NCBI RefSeq assembly: GCF_029024965.1
Contig: NZ_CP118982.1
Span: forward strand, 1,178,001-1,242,000
Source: Staphylococcus equorum
GTDB lineage: Bacteria > Bacillota > Bacilli > Staphylococcales > Staphylococcaceae
DNA length: 64,000 bases
Direction: 5' to 3'
Shown here: positions 1 to 10,443 of the stretch, one piece after another
How positions within the stretch are numbered: the stretch's first letter is position 1
Layout: every line of letters starts with the position of its first letter
Position numbers and translations under genes: made by a program
The notes under the pieces: model-generated
What the model was told of the DNA's origin: nothing
Database searches by the model: none
What the model saw: the letters and a program-made list of their open reading frames with translations, nothing else

Positions 1-761
1 ATTGCTTCTTGTTCAGCTTTCAAAACAACATTATATATTTCTTGAGCTTTATCATTTGGTTCGCCAAATTTAACGGTTCTAGTCATATCACTACAATAAT
101 TGTTATAAATAACACCAAGATCAAATAGTACATATTCATCTTTTTGTAATTGACGATCACCAGGCGTACCATGTGGTGAAGCAGCGTGATCGCCGAAGAG
201 TACCATCGTATCGAAACTCATTTCATTCACACCGTAATCTTTGATTGCATTCTCAATATGATTGACAACTTGGCGTTCCGTGACACCTTCTTTTAAAAAG
301 TCTACACCGATTTCAATACATTTGTCAGCAAGTTCACATGCTTTTTTAATAGTAGCAATTTCATTTTCGCTTTTAACATTACGTAAGTCTTTAATTGTTT
401 GGTCAATATCACCAAAAGTTTGTACATTAAATGCTTCAACGAGTTCGCGTTGACGTTTTACTGTTAAATGTTCAGCTTCAACTAATAATTTATTTACAGT
501 GAACGTATATTTGTCTAATGCATTTTCTGTGTCTAAATATCCAATTACTTCGCCCTCAAAAGGAGAGGATTTTACTTCATCAACTTCTAATTGTGGACAA
601 AATAATACTTGTTCACCATTTTCTTTGATTAATAATGCGAGTAAACGTTCATGAGGATCACTTAAATAGCCTGTAAAGTAAAAAATGTTTAATGGTGTTG
701 TAATCCATGCTGCTCCAGCTTGTTGTGATTTTAATTCTGCGGTAATCTGTTCTAATTTCAT
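1..761 (-). CDS. M24-family Xaa-Pro dipeptidase/aminopeptidase, partial
   Basis: The gene reads leftwards off the window edge, so only the first 253 residues or so are present. The product starts [14 protein letters not shown] and carries the N-terminal creatinase-type domain, followed by the start of the pita-bread metallopeptidase fold. The metal-binding segment [17 protein letters not shown] (a DxG...D arrangement) and the histidine-containing [13 protein letters not shown] fit family M24, which removes residues before proline in the cytoplasm. The ATG at 759-761 follows a strong AGGAGGA (771-777, minus strand). Staphylococci carry an annotated Xaa-Pro dipeptidase at this chromosomal place. 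Family is confident; exact peptide specificity is not visible. Confidence 0.9.
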   Translation of the reverse strand, partial: MKLEQITAELKSQQAGAAWITTPLNIFYFTGYLSDPHERLLALLIKENGEQVLFCPQLEVDEVKSSPFEGEVIGYLDTENALDKYTFTVNKLLVEAEHLTVKRQRELVEAFNVQTFGDIDQTIKDLRNVKSENEIATIKKACELADKCIEIGVDFLKEGVTERQVVNHIENAIKDYGVNEMSFDTMVLFGDHAASPHGTPGDRQLQKDEYVLFDLGVIYNNYCSDMTRTVKFGEPNDKAQEIYNVVLKAEQEA

Positions 762-968
762 TTATCATCATCCTCCTAAAAATACTATCATTCTAAGTTT
801 ATGTTAGTTCATTACGGAATTCAAAAATAAAATGTTATAATGATGCTATTTTAGCTAAATGTTTTAAAAATATGCATAAAAGCGCTATATAAAATGAACG
901 GATATGTTATAAAATGGCATGAATGTGGTATGTAGTAAATAAACAGATTTATGGGAGGAATTCATATA

Positions 969-1658
969 ATGAACTTATCATTTCATGGACAATCAACGAT
1001 TTATTTTGAAGCGAACGGTAAAAAAGTAATTGTAGATCCATTTATTACTGGCAATGGTCAGTCAGATTTAGATGCAAATGCTATAGAAGTAGACTATATC
1101 ATTTTAACGCATGGTCATGGTGATCATTTCGGAGATACAGTCGAATTAGCTAATAGAAATAATGCAACTGTAATTGGTTCGGCAGAACTGGGTGATTATT
1201 TAACTACAAATAAAAATGTTGAAAATGTAAGACCAATGAACATTGGTGGTAAAGTTGAATTTGAATTTGGTACAGTGAAATTTGTACAAGCTTTTCACAG
1301 TTCAAGTTTAACTGACGATAATGGTATTCCAGTTTATCTTGGCATGCCGATGGGGGTTATTATAGAAGTTGAAGGCAAAACAATTTATCACACTGGAGAT
1401 ACAGGATTATTCAGCGATATGAAATTAATTGCAGAACGTCATCCTGTGGATGTTTGTTTTGTACCTATTGGTGATAACTTTACTATGGGTATCGATGATG
1501 CAAGTTATGCAATCAACACATTTATAAAACCTAAAATTACTGTACCTGTGCACTATGATACATTTGAATTGATTGAACAAGATCCAAATGAATTTAAATC
1601 TTCTGTTACGGTAGGAGAGGTACAAATTTTAAAACCTGGAGAATCAGTTAAATTTTAA
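969..1658 (+). CDS. Metal-dependent hydrolase, UPF0173 type (metallo-beta-lactamase fold)
   Basis: A 229-residue protein with the metallo-beta-lactamase metal motif HGHGDH (HxHxDH) near residue 50, a second ligand histidine in the YHTGDTG segment, and a late histidine in VPVHYDTF. Length and motif order match the UPF0173/YtkL family of zinc hydrolases; the physiological substrate is unknown. An upstream in-frame ATG at 951 exists, but the ATG at 969 is preferred because GGGAGGA (952-958) sits at the right distance and the protein then starts MNLSFHGQ as in relatives. It is divergent from the peptidase gene on its left and followed by a strong terminator, so it is probably monocistronic. Confidence 0.9.
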   Translation: MNLSFHGQSTIYFEANGKKVIVDPFITGNGQSDLDANAIEVDYIILTHGHGDHFGDTVELANRNNATVIGSAELGDYLTTNKNVENVRPMNIGGKVEFEFGTVKFVQAFHSSSLTDDNGIPVYLGMPMGVIIEVEGKTIYHTGDTGLFSDMKLIAERHPVDVCFVPIGDNFTMGIDDASYAINTFIKPKITVPVHYDTFELIEQDPNEFKSSVTVGEVQILKPGESVKF

Positions 1659-1690
1659 AACCTTTAATGGATTAGAATTCATAATAAAAT

Positions 1691-1729
1691 AAAATGTCGA
1701 CAAAATTTCATTATTTTGTCGACATTTTT
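1691..1729 (+). terminator. Intrinsic terminator after the UPF0173 hydrolase gene
   Basis: A perfect 16-bp stem (1691-1706 with 1713-1728) with a 6-nt loop; the downstream arm ends in five T residues. The A-run on the left arm means it could also act on the minus strand. Confidence 0.85.
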
Positions 1730-1793
1730 ATGTTTATTTATAAGAATTATTCTAAGCATTCATTTATATTTCAAATTTTTAAGAATATAAACT

Positions 1794-1833
1794 AAAAAAA
1801 CAAACCCAATGCATTTGTGCGCTAGGTTTGTTT
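1794..1833 (-). terminator. Terminator for the universal stress gene
   Basis: A 9-bp stem (1798-1806 with 1825-1833) whose minus-strand reading ends in a T-run (A-run at 1794-1800). It lies just beyond the end of the minus-strand stress gene. A second weak hairpin (about 1839-1873) lies between them. Confidence 0.7.
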
Positions 1834-1876
1834 AGATGATAAACTCAAATTAATACAAAGGTGTTTGAGTTTTATA

Positions 1877-2290
1877 TTATTTTACAATAAGAACAGGGAT
1901 GTTTGCTCTTTTCGCCACCTTATGGCTGACGCTACCAAGGACAAATTTTTTCTTTTCCTCAGCTTTGCGGTTACTGAGTACGACGATTTCATATTTGCCA
2001 CTATTTGCTTGTTTAACTAGTTGTTCTTTGGCACTGCCACGAACAATAATTTCATCATATTTGATGCCATATTCATCTAAAGCCTTACGTGTTGGCTCAA
2101 GTCCTTTGCTGCGCTTTTCAACTAATTTATCTAAATGAATACCAGATTTAATTGATGATTGTGCATCTTGTTCACTAATTGAATTTAAAATAGTGACCGT
2201 CGTTCCTTCACCTGCTAATTTTGATACTTCTTTAAGTGCTTTTTCGTTAGTAAGTGTTGTATCTACACCAAGTAAAATATTTTTGAACAT
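1877..2290 (-). CDS. Universal stress protein, UspA family
   Basis: A 137-residue single-domain protein. It begins MFKNILLGVDTT with the early aspartate of the Usp nucleotide-binding fold and ends with the hallmark segment GSVSHKVAKRANIPVLIVK, which contains the GS(V/T)S phosphate-binding loop of ATP-binding Usp proteins. The family acts in the cytoplasm in stress and stationary-phase survival; partner proteins are not known from sequence. The ATG at 2288-2290 has a strong minus-strand ribosome site (complement of TCCCTCC just upstream). It is a single gene between two plus-strand genes, with its own terminator. Confidence 0.92.
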   Translation of the reverse strand: MFKNILLGVDTTLTNEKALKEVSKLAGEGTTVTILNSISEQDAQSSIKSGIHLDKLVEKRSKGLEPTRKALDEYGIKYDEIIVRGSAKEQLVKQANSGKYEIVVLSNRKAEEKKKFVLGSVSHKVAKRANIPVLIVK

Positions 2291-2518
2291 TGTTCATCCC
2301 TCCTTGATATCATTCTAATCAAAATTCCTTGATAAATCCAATTATAATATAAAATCTTACATATTAATTTCTTAAAAAGAATTATTTATATTATTTAAAA
2401 GGTGCAGTTCAACATTATAAAGTTATAATCTACCATAATTTGAATTGTGACATCGCAATTTTAGATATAAGAAGTTATAATGGCATAGAAACTGTTCAAT
2501 AAAAATGAGGTTATTTAA

Positions 2519-3811
2519 ATGACAAAGCATGAGCAAATTTTATCATATATAGAATCTCTAGCAGTAGGACAAAAAATTTCTGTTAGAAAAGTAGCGAAGG
2601 ATTTAAGTGTATCTGAAGGTACAGCTTACCGAGCGATTAAAGATGCTGGTCAAATTGGCTTGGTAGCAACAATTGACCGCGTAGGTACTGTTCGCATAGA
2701 AAAGAAAACGCGCGAACAAATTGAACAACTTACATTTGGTGAAATTGTAAAAATTATAGACGGTCAAGTGTTAGGCGGCAGAAACGGTTTAATTAAAACA
2801 CTAACCAAGTTTGCCATAGGTGCGATGGAGATAGACGATGTAGTAAAATATTTAAGTACGCATACATTATTAATTGTTGGTAATCGTAAAGATGTACAAT
2901 TAGCAGCTTTAAAAAGAGGAAGTGCGGTGCTGATTACAGGTGGTTTTAGAACTTCTGATGAAATTATAAAGTATGCGGATGAACATGATCTACCAATACT
3001 TTCTTCTAATTATGACACATATCTAGTAGCAAACATCATTAATAGAGCAATGTATAACCAAATGATTCGTAAAGAAATATTGGTCGTTGAAGATATTGTA
3101 AAATCAGTGAAAGAGAGCACAGTAATCTTTGAAAATATGAAGTTGATTGATTATAAAGAAAAAGCAAGAGCTACTGGACATTCAAGATTTCCAGTTATTG
3201 ATGAACAATGGAAATTAGTAGGTATTATTACGAGCAAAGAAATTATTAAAATGGATGATTATGACACGATAGCTCAGTTTATGACGAAGGCACCTATAAA
3301 TGTCCAATTAACTACCACAGTAGCAAACTGTGCCCATATGATGATTTGGGAAGGTATAGAACTGTTACCAGTGACTACAAGTAGCAAAAAACTTATAGGT
3401 GTTATAACGAGAAAAGATGTATTAACAGCGATGCAATTATTAAGTCGACAACCTCAAGTGGGAGAAACTATTAATGATCAAATTGCAAAACATATCAACA
3501 TTACAAATAATGGTATTCAAGTACAAACAACCCCGTTATTAACGAATCAATATGGTACTTTAAGTAAAGCTGTATTTGTCGCTATAATTGAAGAAACAGT
3601 ACGCTATGAAATGAGAAAGTTAAAAAAACTTGAAGTCATGATAGAAAGTTTGAACATCATATATATTAAGACAGTACAAATCGAATCAGAAATCGATGTG
3701 CATTATGATATGTTAGATGTAGGAAGAAACTTTGCTAAATTAGAAGTGACAATGTCTACTGATGAGCATCATGTAGCGAAAGCAATGATTATCTGCCAGA
3801 TGATAGACTAA
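2519..3811 (+). CDS. DRTGG/tandem-CBS domain protein, YtoI-like
   Basis: A 430-residue four-part protein. Residues 1-55 form a winged-helix-like HTH (KISVRKVAKDLSVSEGTAYR). Residues about 69-180 resemble the DRTGG domain, with an ITGGF loop. Residues about 190-310 hold two CBS repeats (SRFPVIDEQWKLVGIITSKE and LLPVTTSSKKLIGVITRKD), which usually bind adenine nucleotides. Residues about 315-430 resemble the hotdog-fold tail of YtoI. This suggests a ligand-sensing regulator or a regulated enzyme; no target is known to me. GAGG at 2507-2510 supports the start. It lies 36 nt before nrnA and is probably the first gene of an ytoI-nrnA-dnaE operon. Confidence 0.85.
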   Translation: MTKHEQILSYIESLAVGQKISVRKVAKDLSVSEGTAYRAIKDAGQIGLVATIDRVGTVRIEKKTREQIEQLTFGEIVKIIDGQVLGGRNGLIKTLTKFAIGAMEIDDVVKYLSTHTLLIVGNRKDVQLAALKRGSAVLITGGFRTSDEIIKYADEHDLPILSSNYDTYLVANIINRAMYNQMIRKEILVVEDIVKSVKESTVIFENMKLIDYKEKARATGHSRFPVIDEQWKLVGIITSKEIIKMDDYDTIAQFMTKAPINVQLTTTVANCAHMMIWEGIELLPVTTSSKKLIGVITRKDVLTAMQLLSRQPQVGETINDQIAKHINITNNGIQVQTTPLLTNQYGTLSKAVFVAIIEETVRYEMRKLKKLEVMIESLNIIYIKTVQIESEIDVHYDMLDVGRNFAKLEVTMSTDEHHVAKAMIICQMID

Positions 3812-3847
3812 ACGAATTTTATATAACTAATGAAAAGGAAGATATAA

Positions 3848-4783
3848 ATGACTAAAGAATTCAATCAAATTATGAGTGAAATTAACGAAGCTGAAACAGT
3901 TATTATACATAGACATGTCAGACCTGATCCAGATGCTTATGGTTCACAGCTTGGTTTGAAACACTATTTAACATTAAAGTTTCCAGAAAAAAACATATTT
4001 GCAGTTGGGGAAGCAGAGCCTTCGTTAGATTTTATTGGAACTTTTGACGAAATTACAGATGAACAATACAAAGATGCATTAGTGATTGTTTGTGATACGG
4101 CTAATTCACCAAGGATTAGTGATGAGCGCTTTAATAAAGGTCGTTCCCTAATTAAAATCGACCATCACCCAGCAGTGGATCAATATGGTGATATTAATTA
4201 TGTGAATGCACAGGCTTCTTCTACAAGTGAAATTATCTTTGACTTTATTGCGCATTTTAATGACACAACAGTGATAGATGCCTCTGTTGCACGCGTACTA
4301 TATTTAGGAATTGTTGGTGATACAGGTCGTTTCTTATTTAATAATACGACGTCCCATACGATGGAAGTTGCAAGCCAGTTACTCAAATATCCATTTAATC
4401 ATAATGAAGAGCTTAATCAAATGGGCGAAAAAGACCCGAAACTCTTACCCTTCCAAGGATATGTATTACAGAACTTTGAGTTAGATGAAAATGGATTTTG
4501 TAAAATAATTATTACACAAGATGTGCTTAAGCAGTTTCATATTGCGGCTAACGAAGCTTCATTATTTGTAAATGCGATTGCAGATATTCAAGGCTTGAAG
4601 ATATGGGTCTTTGCTGTTGATGAAGGCACTGAAATAAGATGTCGCATCCGCTCAAAAGGCATTGTGATTAATGATATTGCAAGTGAATTTGGTGGTGGAG
4701 GCCATCCAAATGCATCAGGTGTTTCTGTTGCAAACTGGAATGAATTTAAGTCATTGGCTGAAGCTTTAAATAATAAGTTGTAA
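3848..4783 (+). CDS. nrnA: Bifunctional oligoribonuclease/PAP phosphatase NrnA (DHH family)
   Basis: A 311-residue DHH-DHHA1 phosphoesterase. The catalytic manganese motifs are in order: [14 protein letters not shown] (D-x-D), [16 protein letters not shown] (the DHH motif itself) and GIVGDTGRF. The C-terminal DHHA1 substrate motif is [10 protein letters not shown]. The family degrades short RNA oligomers to nucleotides and dephosphorylates pAp in the cytoplasm. AAGGAAG just upstream of the ATG supports the start. The gene is 21 nt upstream of dnaE, the same linkage as in other staphylococci. Length is normal and no key residue is missing. Confidence 0.93.
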   Translation: MTKEFNQIMSEINEAETVIIHRHVRPDPDAYGSQLGLKHYLTLKFPEKNIFAVGEAEPSLDFIGTFDEITDEQYKDALVIVCDTANSPRISDERFNKGRSLIKIDHHPAVDQYGDINYVNAQASSTSEIIFDFIAHFNDTTVIDASVARVLYLGIVGDTGRFLFNNTTSHTMEVASQLLKYPFNHNEELNQMGEKDPKLLPFQGYVLQNFELDENGFCKIIITQDVLKQFHIAANEASLFVNAIADIQGLKIWVFAVDEGTEIRCRIRSKGIVINDIASEFGGGGHPNASGVSVANWNEFKSLAEALNNKL

Positions 4784-4804
4784 GTATATAGGAGGTGTTT
4801 GCTG

Positions 4805-7800
4805 ATGGTTACGCATTTAAATATTCATACAACATACGACTTATTACATTCTAGTTTGAGAATAAAAGATGTTGTTGCTAAGGCCGCTAAAGAAGGGTAC
4901 ACCGCGTTAGCGATTACAGACACAAATGTCTTATACGGTTACCCACAATTTTATGACGCGTGTATTGCAGCAAATATTCATCCTATTTTCGGTATGACGA
5001 TTTTTGTGACAGATGGTTTAGAGTCAGTGGAAACGATAGTGCTAGCGCAAAATGAGCAAGGACTAAAAGATATGTTTAAGCTGTCGTCTGCTATAAAAAT
5101 GAAAGAAAAAACTGAAACACCTATAGAGTGGCTGAAAAAATATCTACAGCATATTGTTGTTATTTTTAAAGATGTATCATCATCAAATGAAGCTATTGTA
5201 GCTGATTTTACTGATGATACACATGTTTATGTAAATCATACGAGTGAAGTAACATTGGAATTACCAATGGTTTGGGCTCAAAGTACACGTTATCTTAACC
5301 AACAAGATGCTGATACGCTTACTGCGCTCGCTGCCATCAGGGATAACGCTAAATTAGATTTAGTGAGTGAACAACCTGATTATAATGCACATTTATACGA
5401 TTATAGCGATTTGACTACACTTCATTTAAGTAAGGAAGTGCTAGATAACACAAATCAACTTGCAAAAGTATGCCAGGCTGAAATGATATATCATCAGTCT
5501 TTATTACCTAAATTTAAAACGCCGGATAATCAGCAATCAAAAGATTATTTATGGCAAGTATTACAAGAAAACTTAAATCAACTTAATTTAAATCATAACC
5601 AATTCGACACTTATAGAGAAAGACTTGTTCATGAGTATCAAGTCATTACTCGCATGGGGTTTGAAGATTACTTTCTTATAGTAAGTGATTTAATACACTA
5701 TGCGAAAACGCATGATGTATTAGTAGGACCTGGTCGTGGTTCTTCGGCAGGGTCATTGGTAAGTTATCTTTTAAATATTACTACGGTTGATCCTATACAA
5801 TATAATTTATTGTTTGAACGTTTTCTTAATCCGGAACGTGTAACAATGCCGGATATTGATATTGATTTTGAAGATACGCATAGAGATAAAGTTATTCAAT
5901 ATGTCCAGGAAAAATATGGTGATAATCATGTTGCTGGTATTGTAACGTTCGGTCATTTGTTAGCTAGAGCAGTAGCTAGAGATGTTGGTAGAATTATGGG
6001 ATTTGATGAGGTTACTTTGAATGAAATTTCAAAATTAATACCACACAAGCTAGGTATAACTTTAGATCAAGCTTACGAACAAAATGATTTTAAACAGTTT
6101 GTACACCGAAACCATAGGCATGAACGATGGTTTGAAATTAGTAAAAAATTAGAGGGGTTACCTCGCCATACATCAACACATGCTGCAGGTATCATTATTA
6201 ATGATCACCCATTATATGAATATGCACCATTGACGTTAGGTGATACTGGATTATTAACACAATGGACGATGACGGAAGCAGAGAGAATAGGATTGTTGAA
6301 GATCGACTTCTTAGGGTTACGGAATTTATCCATTATTCATCAAATTGTGAAACAAGTTAAAAAAGACACGAATACACATATTGATATAGAGCAAATACCT
6401 TTTGATGATAGCAAAGTCTTTCAATTATTATCTCAAGGTGATACTACAGGTATTTTCCAACTTGAATCAGATGGTATTAGAAATGTATTGAAAAAATTAC
6501 AACCTGAACATTTTGAAGATATTGTAGCCGTAACGTCTTTATACAGACCAGGTCCTATGGAGGAAATACCTACCTATATTACGAGAAGGCATAATCCATC
6601 TAAAGTGCAATATTTGCATAGTGATTTACAACCGATATTAAGTAACACTTATGGCGTTATCATTTATCAAGAACAAATCATGCAAATTGCCAGTAAGTTC
6701 GCAAACTTTAGTTATGGAGAAGCGGATATTTTAAGACGAGCGATGAGTAAAAAGAACCGTGCTGTATTAGAAAATGAACGTCAACACTTTGTGGATGGTG
6801 CTTTGAAAAATGGCTACGATGAAAGTTTAAGTAAACAAATATTTGATTTGATTCTAAAATTTGCAGACTATGGCTTTGCACGTGCCCATGCTGTAAGCTA
6901 TTCTAAAATCGCTTATATTATGAGCTATTTAAAAGTACATTATCCTAACTATTTTTACGCTAATATTTTGAGCAATACTATCGGAAGCGAGAAGAAGACA
7001 GCGCAAATTATTGATGAAGCAAAGCATCAATCAATCAATATTTTAACACCGAATATTAATCAAAGTCACTGGTTCTATAAAGCAACTAAACAGGGTATCT
7101 ACTTGTCAATCGGTGCGATTAAAGGAGTAGGTTATCAAAGCGTTAAGTTAATTGTTGATGAACGCATAACAAATGGGCATTTTAAAGACTTTTTTGATTT
7201 TACAAGACGTATTCCTAAAAGGATTAAATCTAGAAAATTACTTGAAGCGCTCATATTAGTAGGCGCTTTCGACACCTTTGGCAAAAATCGTGCTACACTA
7301 CTACAGTCAATTGATCAAGTACTTGATAGTTCATCTGATATTGAACAAGACGGCTTTATATTTGATGTATTAACGCCTAAAGCGACATATGAAGACAAAG
7401 AGGAATTGCCGGATAAAGTATTGAGTGATTATGAAAAAGAATATTTAGGCTTTTATGTTTCAACACACCCTGTCGAAAAAGCTTTTGAACAAAAGCAATA
7501 TCTCGGTATATATAAACTTACTAATGCACGAGATAATCAACCGATTTTTGTTCAAATTGATAATATTAAACGTATACGTACCAAAAACGGTCAAAATATG
7601 GCTTTTGTAACACTAAATGATGGAGTTAATAGTTTGGATGGGGTCGTTTTTCCAGATACATTCAAAAAATATGAAACAGATTTGAAAACGGATGAGACAT
7701 TTATCCTAAAAGGTAAGTTTGAAAATAGGAATAATAAGAAGCAGCTTATTATTAATCAGATAGAGACGGTTGAAGCTTTTGAAGTGAGTACATTTGAACA

Positions 7801-8008
7801 AGCGAAACAAATTGTAATTAGAAACCTAAGCGATGAAACAGAATTAAAGCAATTTTTAACTCAAACAGAAAATAGTAACTATATTCCTGTTAAGTATTTC
7901 CAAGAGGAGCAAAATAAGTTCAAAATCATAGGTTATATCACACGTGATAACGACGTATTAAATACATTTATACAACGGTTTTCCCCTTGGGATATAAGAA
8001 TTATTTAA
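4805..8008 (+). CDS. dnaE: DNA polymerase III alpha subunit, DnaE type
   Basis: A 1067-residue C-family replicative polymerase. The N-terminal PHP domain covers about residues 1-210; the palm carries GPGRGSSAGSLVSYLL and the catalytic carboxylates in PDIDIDFED near residue 350. Tandem HhH and OB-fold regions are at the C-terminus. In Firmicutes DnaE works beside PolC, extending primers on the lagging strand. An in-frame TTG at 4799 gives a longer product, but ATG 4805 sits 8 nt after GGAGGT (4791-4796) and matches the MV start I recall for S. aureus DnaE. A hairpin terminator follows at 8039. Confidence 0.96.
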   Translation: MVTHLNIHTTYDLLHSSLRIKDVVAKAAKEGYTALAITDTNVLYGYPQFYDACIAANIHPIFGMTIFVTDGLESVETIVLAQNEQGLKDMFKLSSAIKMKEKTETPIEWLKKYLQHIVVIFKDVSSSNEAIVADFTDDTHVYVNHTSEVTLELPMVWAQSTRYLNQQDADTLTALAAIRDNAKLDLVSEQPDYNAHLYDYSDLTTLHLSKEVLDNTNQLAKVCQAEMIYHQSLLPKFKTPDNQQSKDYLWQVLQENLNQLNLNHNQFDTYRERLVHEYQVITRMGFEDYFLIVSDLIHYAKTHDVLVGPGRGSSAGSLVSYLLNITTVDPIQYNLLFERFLNPERVTMPDIDIDFEDTHRDKVIQYVQEKYGDNHVAGIVTFGHLLARAVARDVGRIMGFDEVTLNEISKLIPHKLGITLDQAYEQNDFKQFVHRNHRHERWFEISKKLEGLPRHTSTHAAGIIINDHPLYEYAPLTLGDTGLLTQWTMTEAERIGLLKIDFLGLRNLSIIHQIVKQVKKDTNTHIDIEQIPFDDSKVFQLLSQGDTTGIFQLESDGIRNVLKKLQPEHFEDIVAVTSLYRPGPMEEIPTYITRRHNPSKVQYLHSDLQPILSNTYGVIIYQEQIMQIASKFANFSYGEADILRRAMSKKNRAVLENERQHFVDGALKNGYDESLSKQIFDLILKFADYGFARAHAVSYSKIAYIMSYLKVHYPNYFYANILSNTIGSEKKTAQIIDEAKHQSINILTPNINQSHWFYKATKQGIYLSIGAIKGVGYQSVKLIVDERITNGHFKDFFDFTRRIPKRIKSRKLLEALILVGAFDTFGKNRATLLQSIDQVLDSSSDIEQDGFIFDVLTPKATYEDKEELPDKVLSDYEKEYLGFYVSTHPVEKAFEQKQYLGIYKLTNARDNQPIFVQIDNIKRIRTKNGQNMAFVTLNDGVNSLDGVVFPDTFKKYETDLKTDETFILKGKFENRNNKKQLIINQIETVEAFEVSTFEQAKQIVIRNLSDETELKQFLTQTENSNYIPVKYFQEEQNKFKIIGYITRDNDVLNTFIQRFSPWDIRII

Positions 8009-8038
8009 CTTTAATAGCGCTATGAACTATGGTATAGT

Positions 8039-8075
8039 AAACTGATGGTTAAGCATAAACTTGCCGTCAGTTTTA
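8039..8075 (+). terminator. Terminator after dnaE
   Basis: A 10-bp stem (8039-8048 with 8064-8073, one G-U pair) followed by a short T-run; it separates dnaE from the malic enzyme leader. Confidence 0.7.
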
Positions 8076-8121
8076 ATTCTAACTAAATTAAAAATAATAA
8101 TTATTTAATGTCAAATCAATC

Positions 8122-8219
8122 TATATATTTTTATTACAAATATTAACTGTATGAGTTAAATCGACATCTTGTTAGCAATATCATTTGTAATTTAAGTTAG
8201 ATTGTAATAAAAATATATA
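8122..8219 (+). repeat. 18-bp perfect inverted repeat in the malic enzyme leader
   Basis: The arms 8122-8139 and 8202-8219 are exact reverse complements, separated by 62 nt that contain a nested 6-bp hairpin (8143-8148 with 8154-8159). It ends 44 nt before the malic enzyme start. The arms are AT-rich and there is no T-run, so it is not a terminator; it could be a structured 5' leader or a pair of operator half-sites. Function unknown. Confidence 0.6.
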
Positions 8220-8263
8220 TGAACTGATTTTTATACTAGTTGAGTGTAAAGGGGTAGATTTAC

Positions 8264-9496
8264 ATGACATTGAGAGACGAAGCATTAGAAATGCATAGAC
8301 GAAATCAAGGAAAGTTGGAAGTAACACCTAAGGTACAAGTTACTAATAAAGAAGAATTAAGTTTAGCTTATTCACCAGGTGTCGCAGAGCCTTGTAAAGA
8401 AATACATGAAGATTCTCGAAAAGTTTTTGAGTATACCATGAAAGGCAATACTGTAGCTGTTGTAACAGATGGTACAGCTGTTTTAGGATTAGGAAATATT
8501 GGTGCAGAAGCGAGTATCCCAGTAATGGAAGGGAAAGCAGTGTTATTTAAAAGTTTTTCTGGTATCGATGGTGTGCCTATTGCATTAAATACTACAGATA
8601 CAAATGATATAGTGAATACTGTGAAATTATTAGAACCGAATTATGGTGGCATTAACTTAGAAGATATTTCAGCGCCGCGCTGTTTTGAAATAGAAGAGCG
8701 TTTGAAAAAAGAAACTAAAATACCAGTATTTCACGATGATCAACATGGTACAGCAATCGTTACAGTAGCAGGTATGATCAATGCCTTAAGAATAGTGGAT
8801 AAAGATTTGTCAGACATTAAGGTCGTTCTTAATGGTGCCGGTGCAGCTGGTATGGCTATTGTTAAATTATTATATTCTTATGGTGTTAGAGATATGATTA
8901 TGTGTGATTCTAAAGGTGCTATTTTTGAAGATCGTGCTTTCGGTATGAATGATACGAAAGCATACGTAGCTAAGTGGACTAATAGAGAGAAAATTGAGGG
9001 TAGCTTAAATGATGTCATCAGAGATGCTGACGTGTTTATAGGCGTTTCTGTTGCAGATTTATTAACAAAAGAGATGGTCGAATCTATGGCTGATGATCCA
9101 ATTATCTTTGCTATGGCAAACCCTAACCCAGAAATTCAGCCAGATGTTGCAAAAGCAGCAGGTGCAAAAGTAATAGGAACAGGCCGTTCAGATTTTCCAA
9201 ATCAAATTAATAATGTCTTAGCATTTCCGGGTATATTCAGAGGTGCTTTAGATGTAGAAGCAACACAAATTAATGAAGCAATGAAACAGGCTGCGGTTGA
9301 AGCAATTGCTAATTTAATTAATCAAGAAGAATTGAATCCTGATTATTGTATTCCTGGTCCGTTTGATAAGCGTGTAGCACCATCAGTCGCTAGAGAAGTT
9401 GCAAAAGCAGCAATGGAGTCTGGCGTTGCTAGAAATGATATGGATCCAGAGGAAATTTATGAAAAGACAATGAAATTAACAGACTTAGATAAATAA
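8264..9496 (+). CDS. NAD(P)-dependent malic enzyme, short bacterial form
   Basis: A 410-residue malate dehydrogenase (oxaloacetate-decarboxylating). It contains SLAYSPGVAEPC and VFHDDQHGTA (metal-binding Asp pair), the Rossmann loop VLNGAGAAGMAI, and the late AMANPNPEIQPD and GRSDFPNQINN motifs. It converts malate to pyruvate and CO2 with reduction of NAD(P). Placement directly before accD suggests a supply of reducing power and pyruvate for lipid synthesis. The cofactor preference cannot be read safely. GGGG upstream of ATG 8264 is the ribosome site. The 255-nt leader contains an unusual inverted repeat. Confidence 0.93.
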   Translation: MTLRDEALEMHRRNQGKLEVTPKVQVTNKEELSLAYSPGVAEPCKEIHEDSRKVFEYTMKGNTVAVVTDGTAVLGLGNIGAEASIPVMEGKAVLFKSFSGIDGVPIALNTTDTNDIVNTVKLLEPNYGGINLEDISAPRCFEIEERLKKETKIPVFHDDQHGTAIVTVAGMINALRIVDKDLSDIKVVLNGAGAAGMAIVKLLYSYGVRDMIMCDSKGAIFEDRAFGMNDTKAYVAKWTNREKIEGSLNDVIRDADVFIGVSVADLLTKEMVESMADDPIIFAMANPNPEIQPDVAKAAGAKVIGTGRSDFPNQINNVLAFPGIFRGALDVEATQINEAMKQAAVEAIANLINQEELNPDYCIPGPFDKRVAPSVAREVAKAAMESGVARNDMDPEEIYEKTMKLTDLDK

Positions 9497-9576
9497 TATT
9501 CGTTAATCCTGAACTCAATACGTGACTTACAGTTAAGTGTAGAGAAAGATTGCGATATTTATGTGGAGGTTTACCA

Positions 9577-10443
9577 ATGTTTAAAGATTTTTTCAATAGA
9601 AGTAGTAAAAAGAAAAAGTACGTGACCGTATCGGATTCAAAACAAAGTGATGTTCCTGCAGGTATTATGACGAAATGTCCTAAATGTAAAAAAATTATGT
9701 ATACGAAAGAATTAGCTGAAAACTTAAACGTTTGCTTTAACTGTGATCATCACATTGCACTTACAGCTTATAAACGTATTGAAGCTATTTCCGACGAAGG
9801 TACATTTAAAGAATTTGATAGAGGCATGACTTCGGCAAACCCATTGGACTTCCCAAGTTATGAAGAAAAAATCCAAAAAGATCGACAAAAAACTGAGCTG
9901 AACGAAGCAGTAGTGACTGGAACTGCAAATTTAGAAGGTATAAGTTATGGTGTTGCTGTTATGGATGCTAGATTCAGAATGGGCAGCATGGGTTCTGTAG
10001 TAGGCGAGAAAATTTGTAGAATTATTGAGCATTGTATTGAAAATCGTTTGCCATTTATTTTATTTTCAGCAAGCGGTGGAGCTAGAATGCAAGAAGGTAT
10101 TATATCGTTAATGCAAATGGGTAAAACGAGTGTGACACTGAAGAAACACGCGGATGCGGGGTTATTGTATATTTCTTACATCACTAATCCAACTACAGGT
10201 GGTGTTTCTGCAAGCTTTGCTTCTGTAGGTGATATTAATCTTAGTGAACCAAAAGCGTTAATTGGATTTGCTGGAAGACGTGTCATTGAACAAACTATTA
10301 ATGAAAAATTACCAGATGATTTCCAAACTGCAGAATTTCTATTAGAACATGGTCAATTAGATAAAGTAGTACATAGAAAAGAAATGAAAACAACGTTATC
10401 TAATATCTTAAAAATGCACCAAGAGGTGAAAACAAATGCTTGA
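9577..10443 (+). CDS. accD: Acetyl-CoA carboxylase carboxyltransferase beta subunit
   Basis: A 288-residue protein with an N-terminal four-cysteine zinc ribbon (CPKCKK ... CFNCDH, about residues 33-55) and a crotonase-fold carboxyltransferase domain including [12 protein letters not shown] and [15 protein letters not shown]. With AccA it transfers carboxyl from carboxybiotin to acetyl-CoA, making malonyl-CoA for fatty acid synthesis. The longer in-frame start at 9550 is rejected because GGAGG (9565-9569) is well placed for ATG 9577, giving MFKDFFNR. It overlaps accA by 8 nt, typical of translational coupling between the paired subunits. Confidence 0.96.
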   Translation: MFKDFFNRSSKKKKYVTVSDSKQSDVPAGIMTKCPKCKKIMYTKELAENLNVCFNCDHHIALTAYKRIEAISDEGTFKEFDRGMTSANPLDFPSYEEKIQKDRQKTELNEAVVTGTANLEGISYGVAVMDARFRMGSMGSVVGEKICRIIEHCIENRLPFILFSASGGARMQEGIISLMQMGKTSVTLKKHADAGLLYISYITNPTTGGVSASFASVGDINLSEPKALIGFAGRRVIEQTINEKLPDDFQTAEFLLEHGQLDKVVHRKEMKTTLSNILKMHQEVKTNA

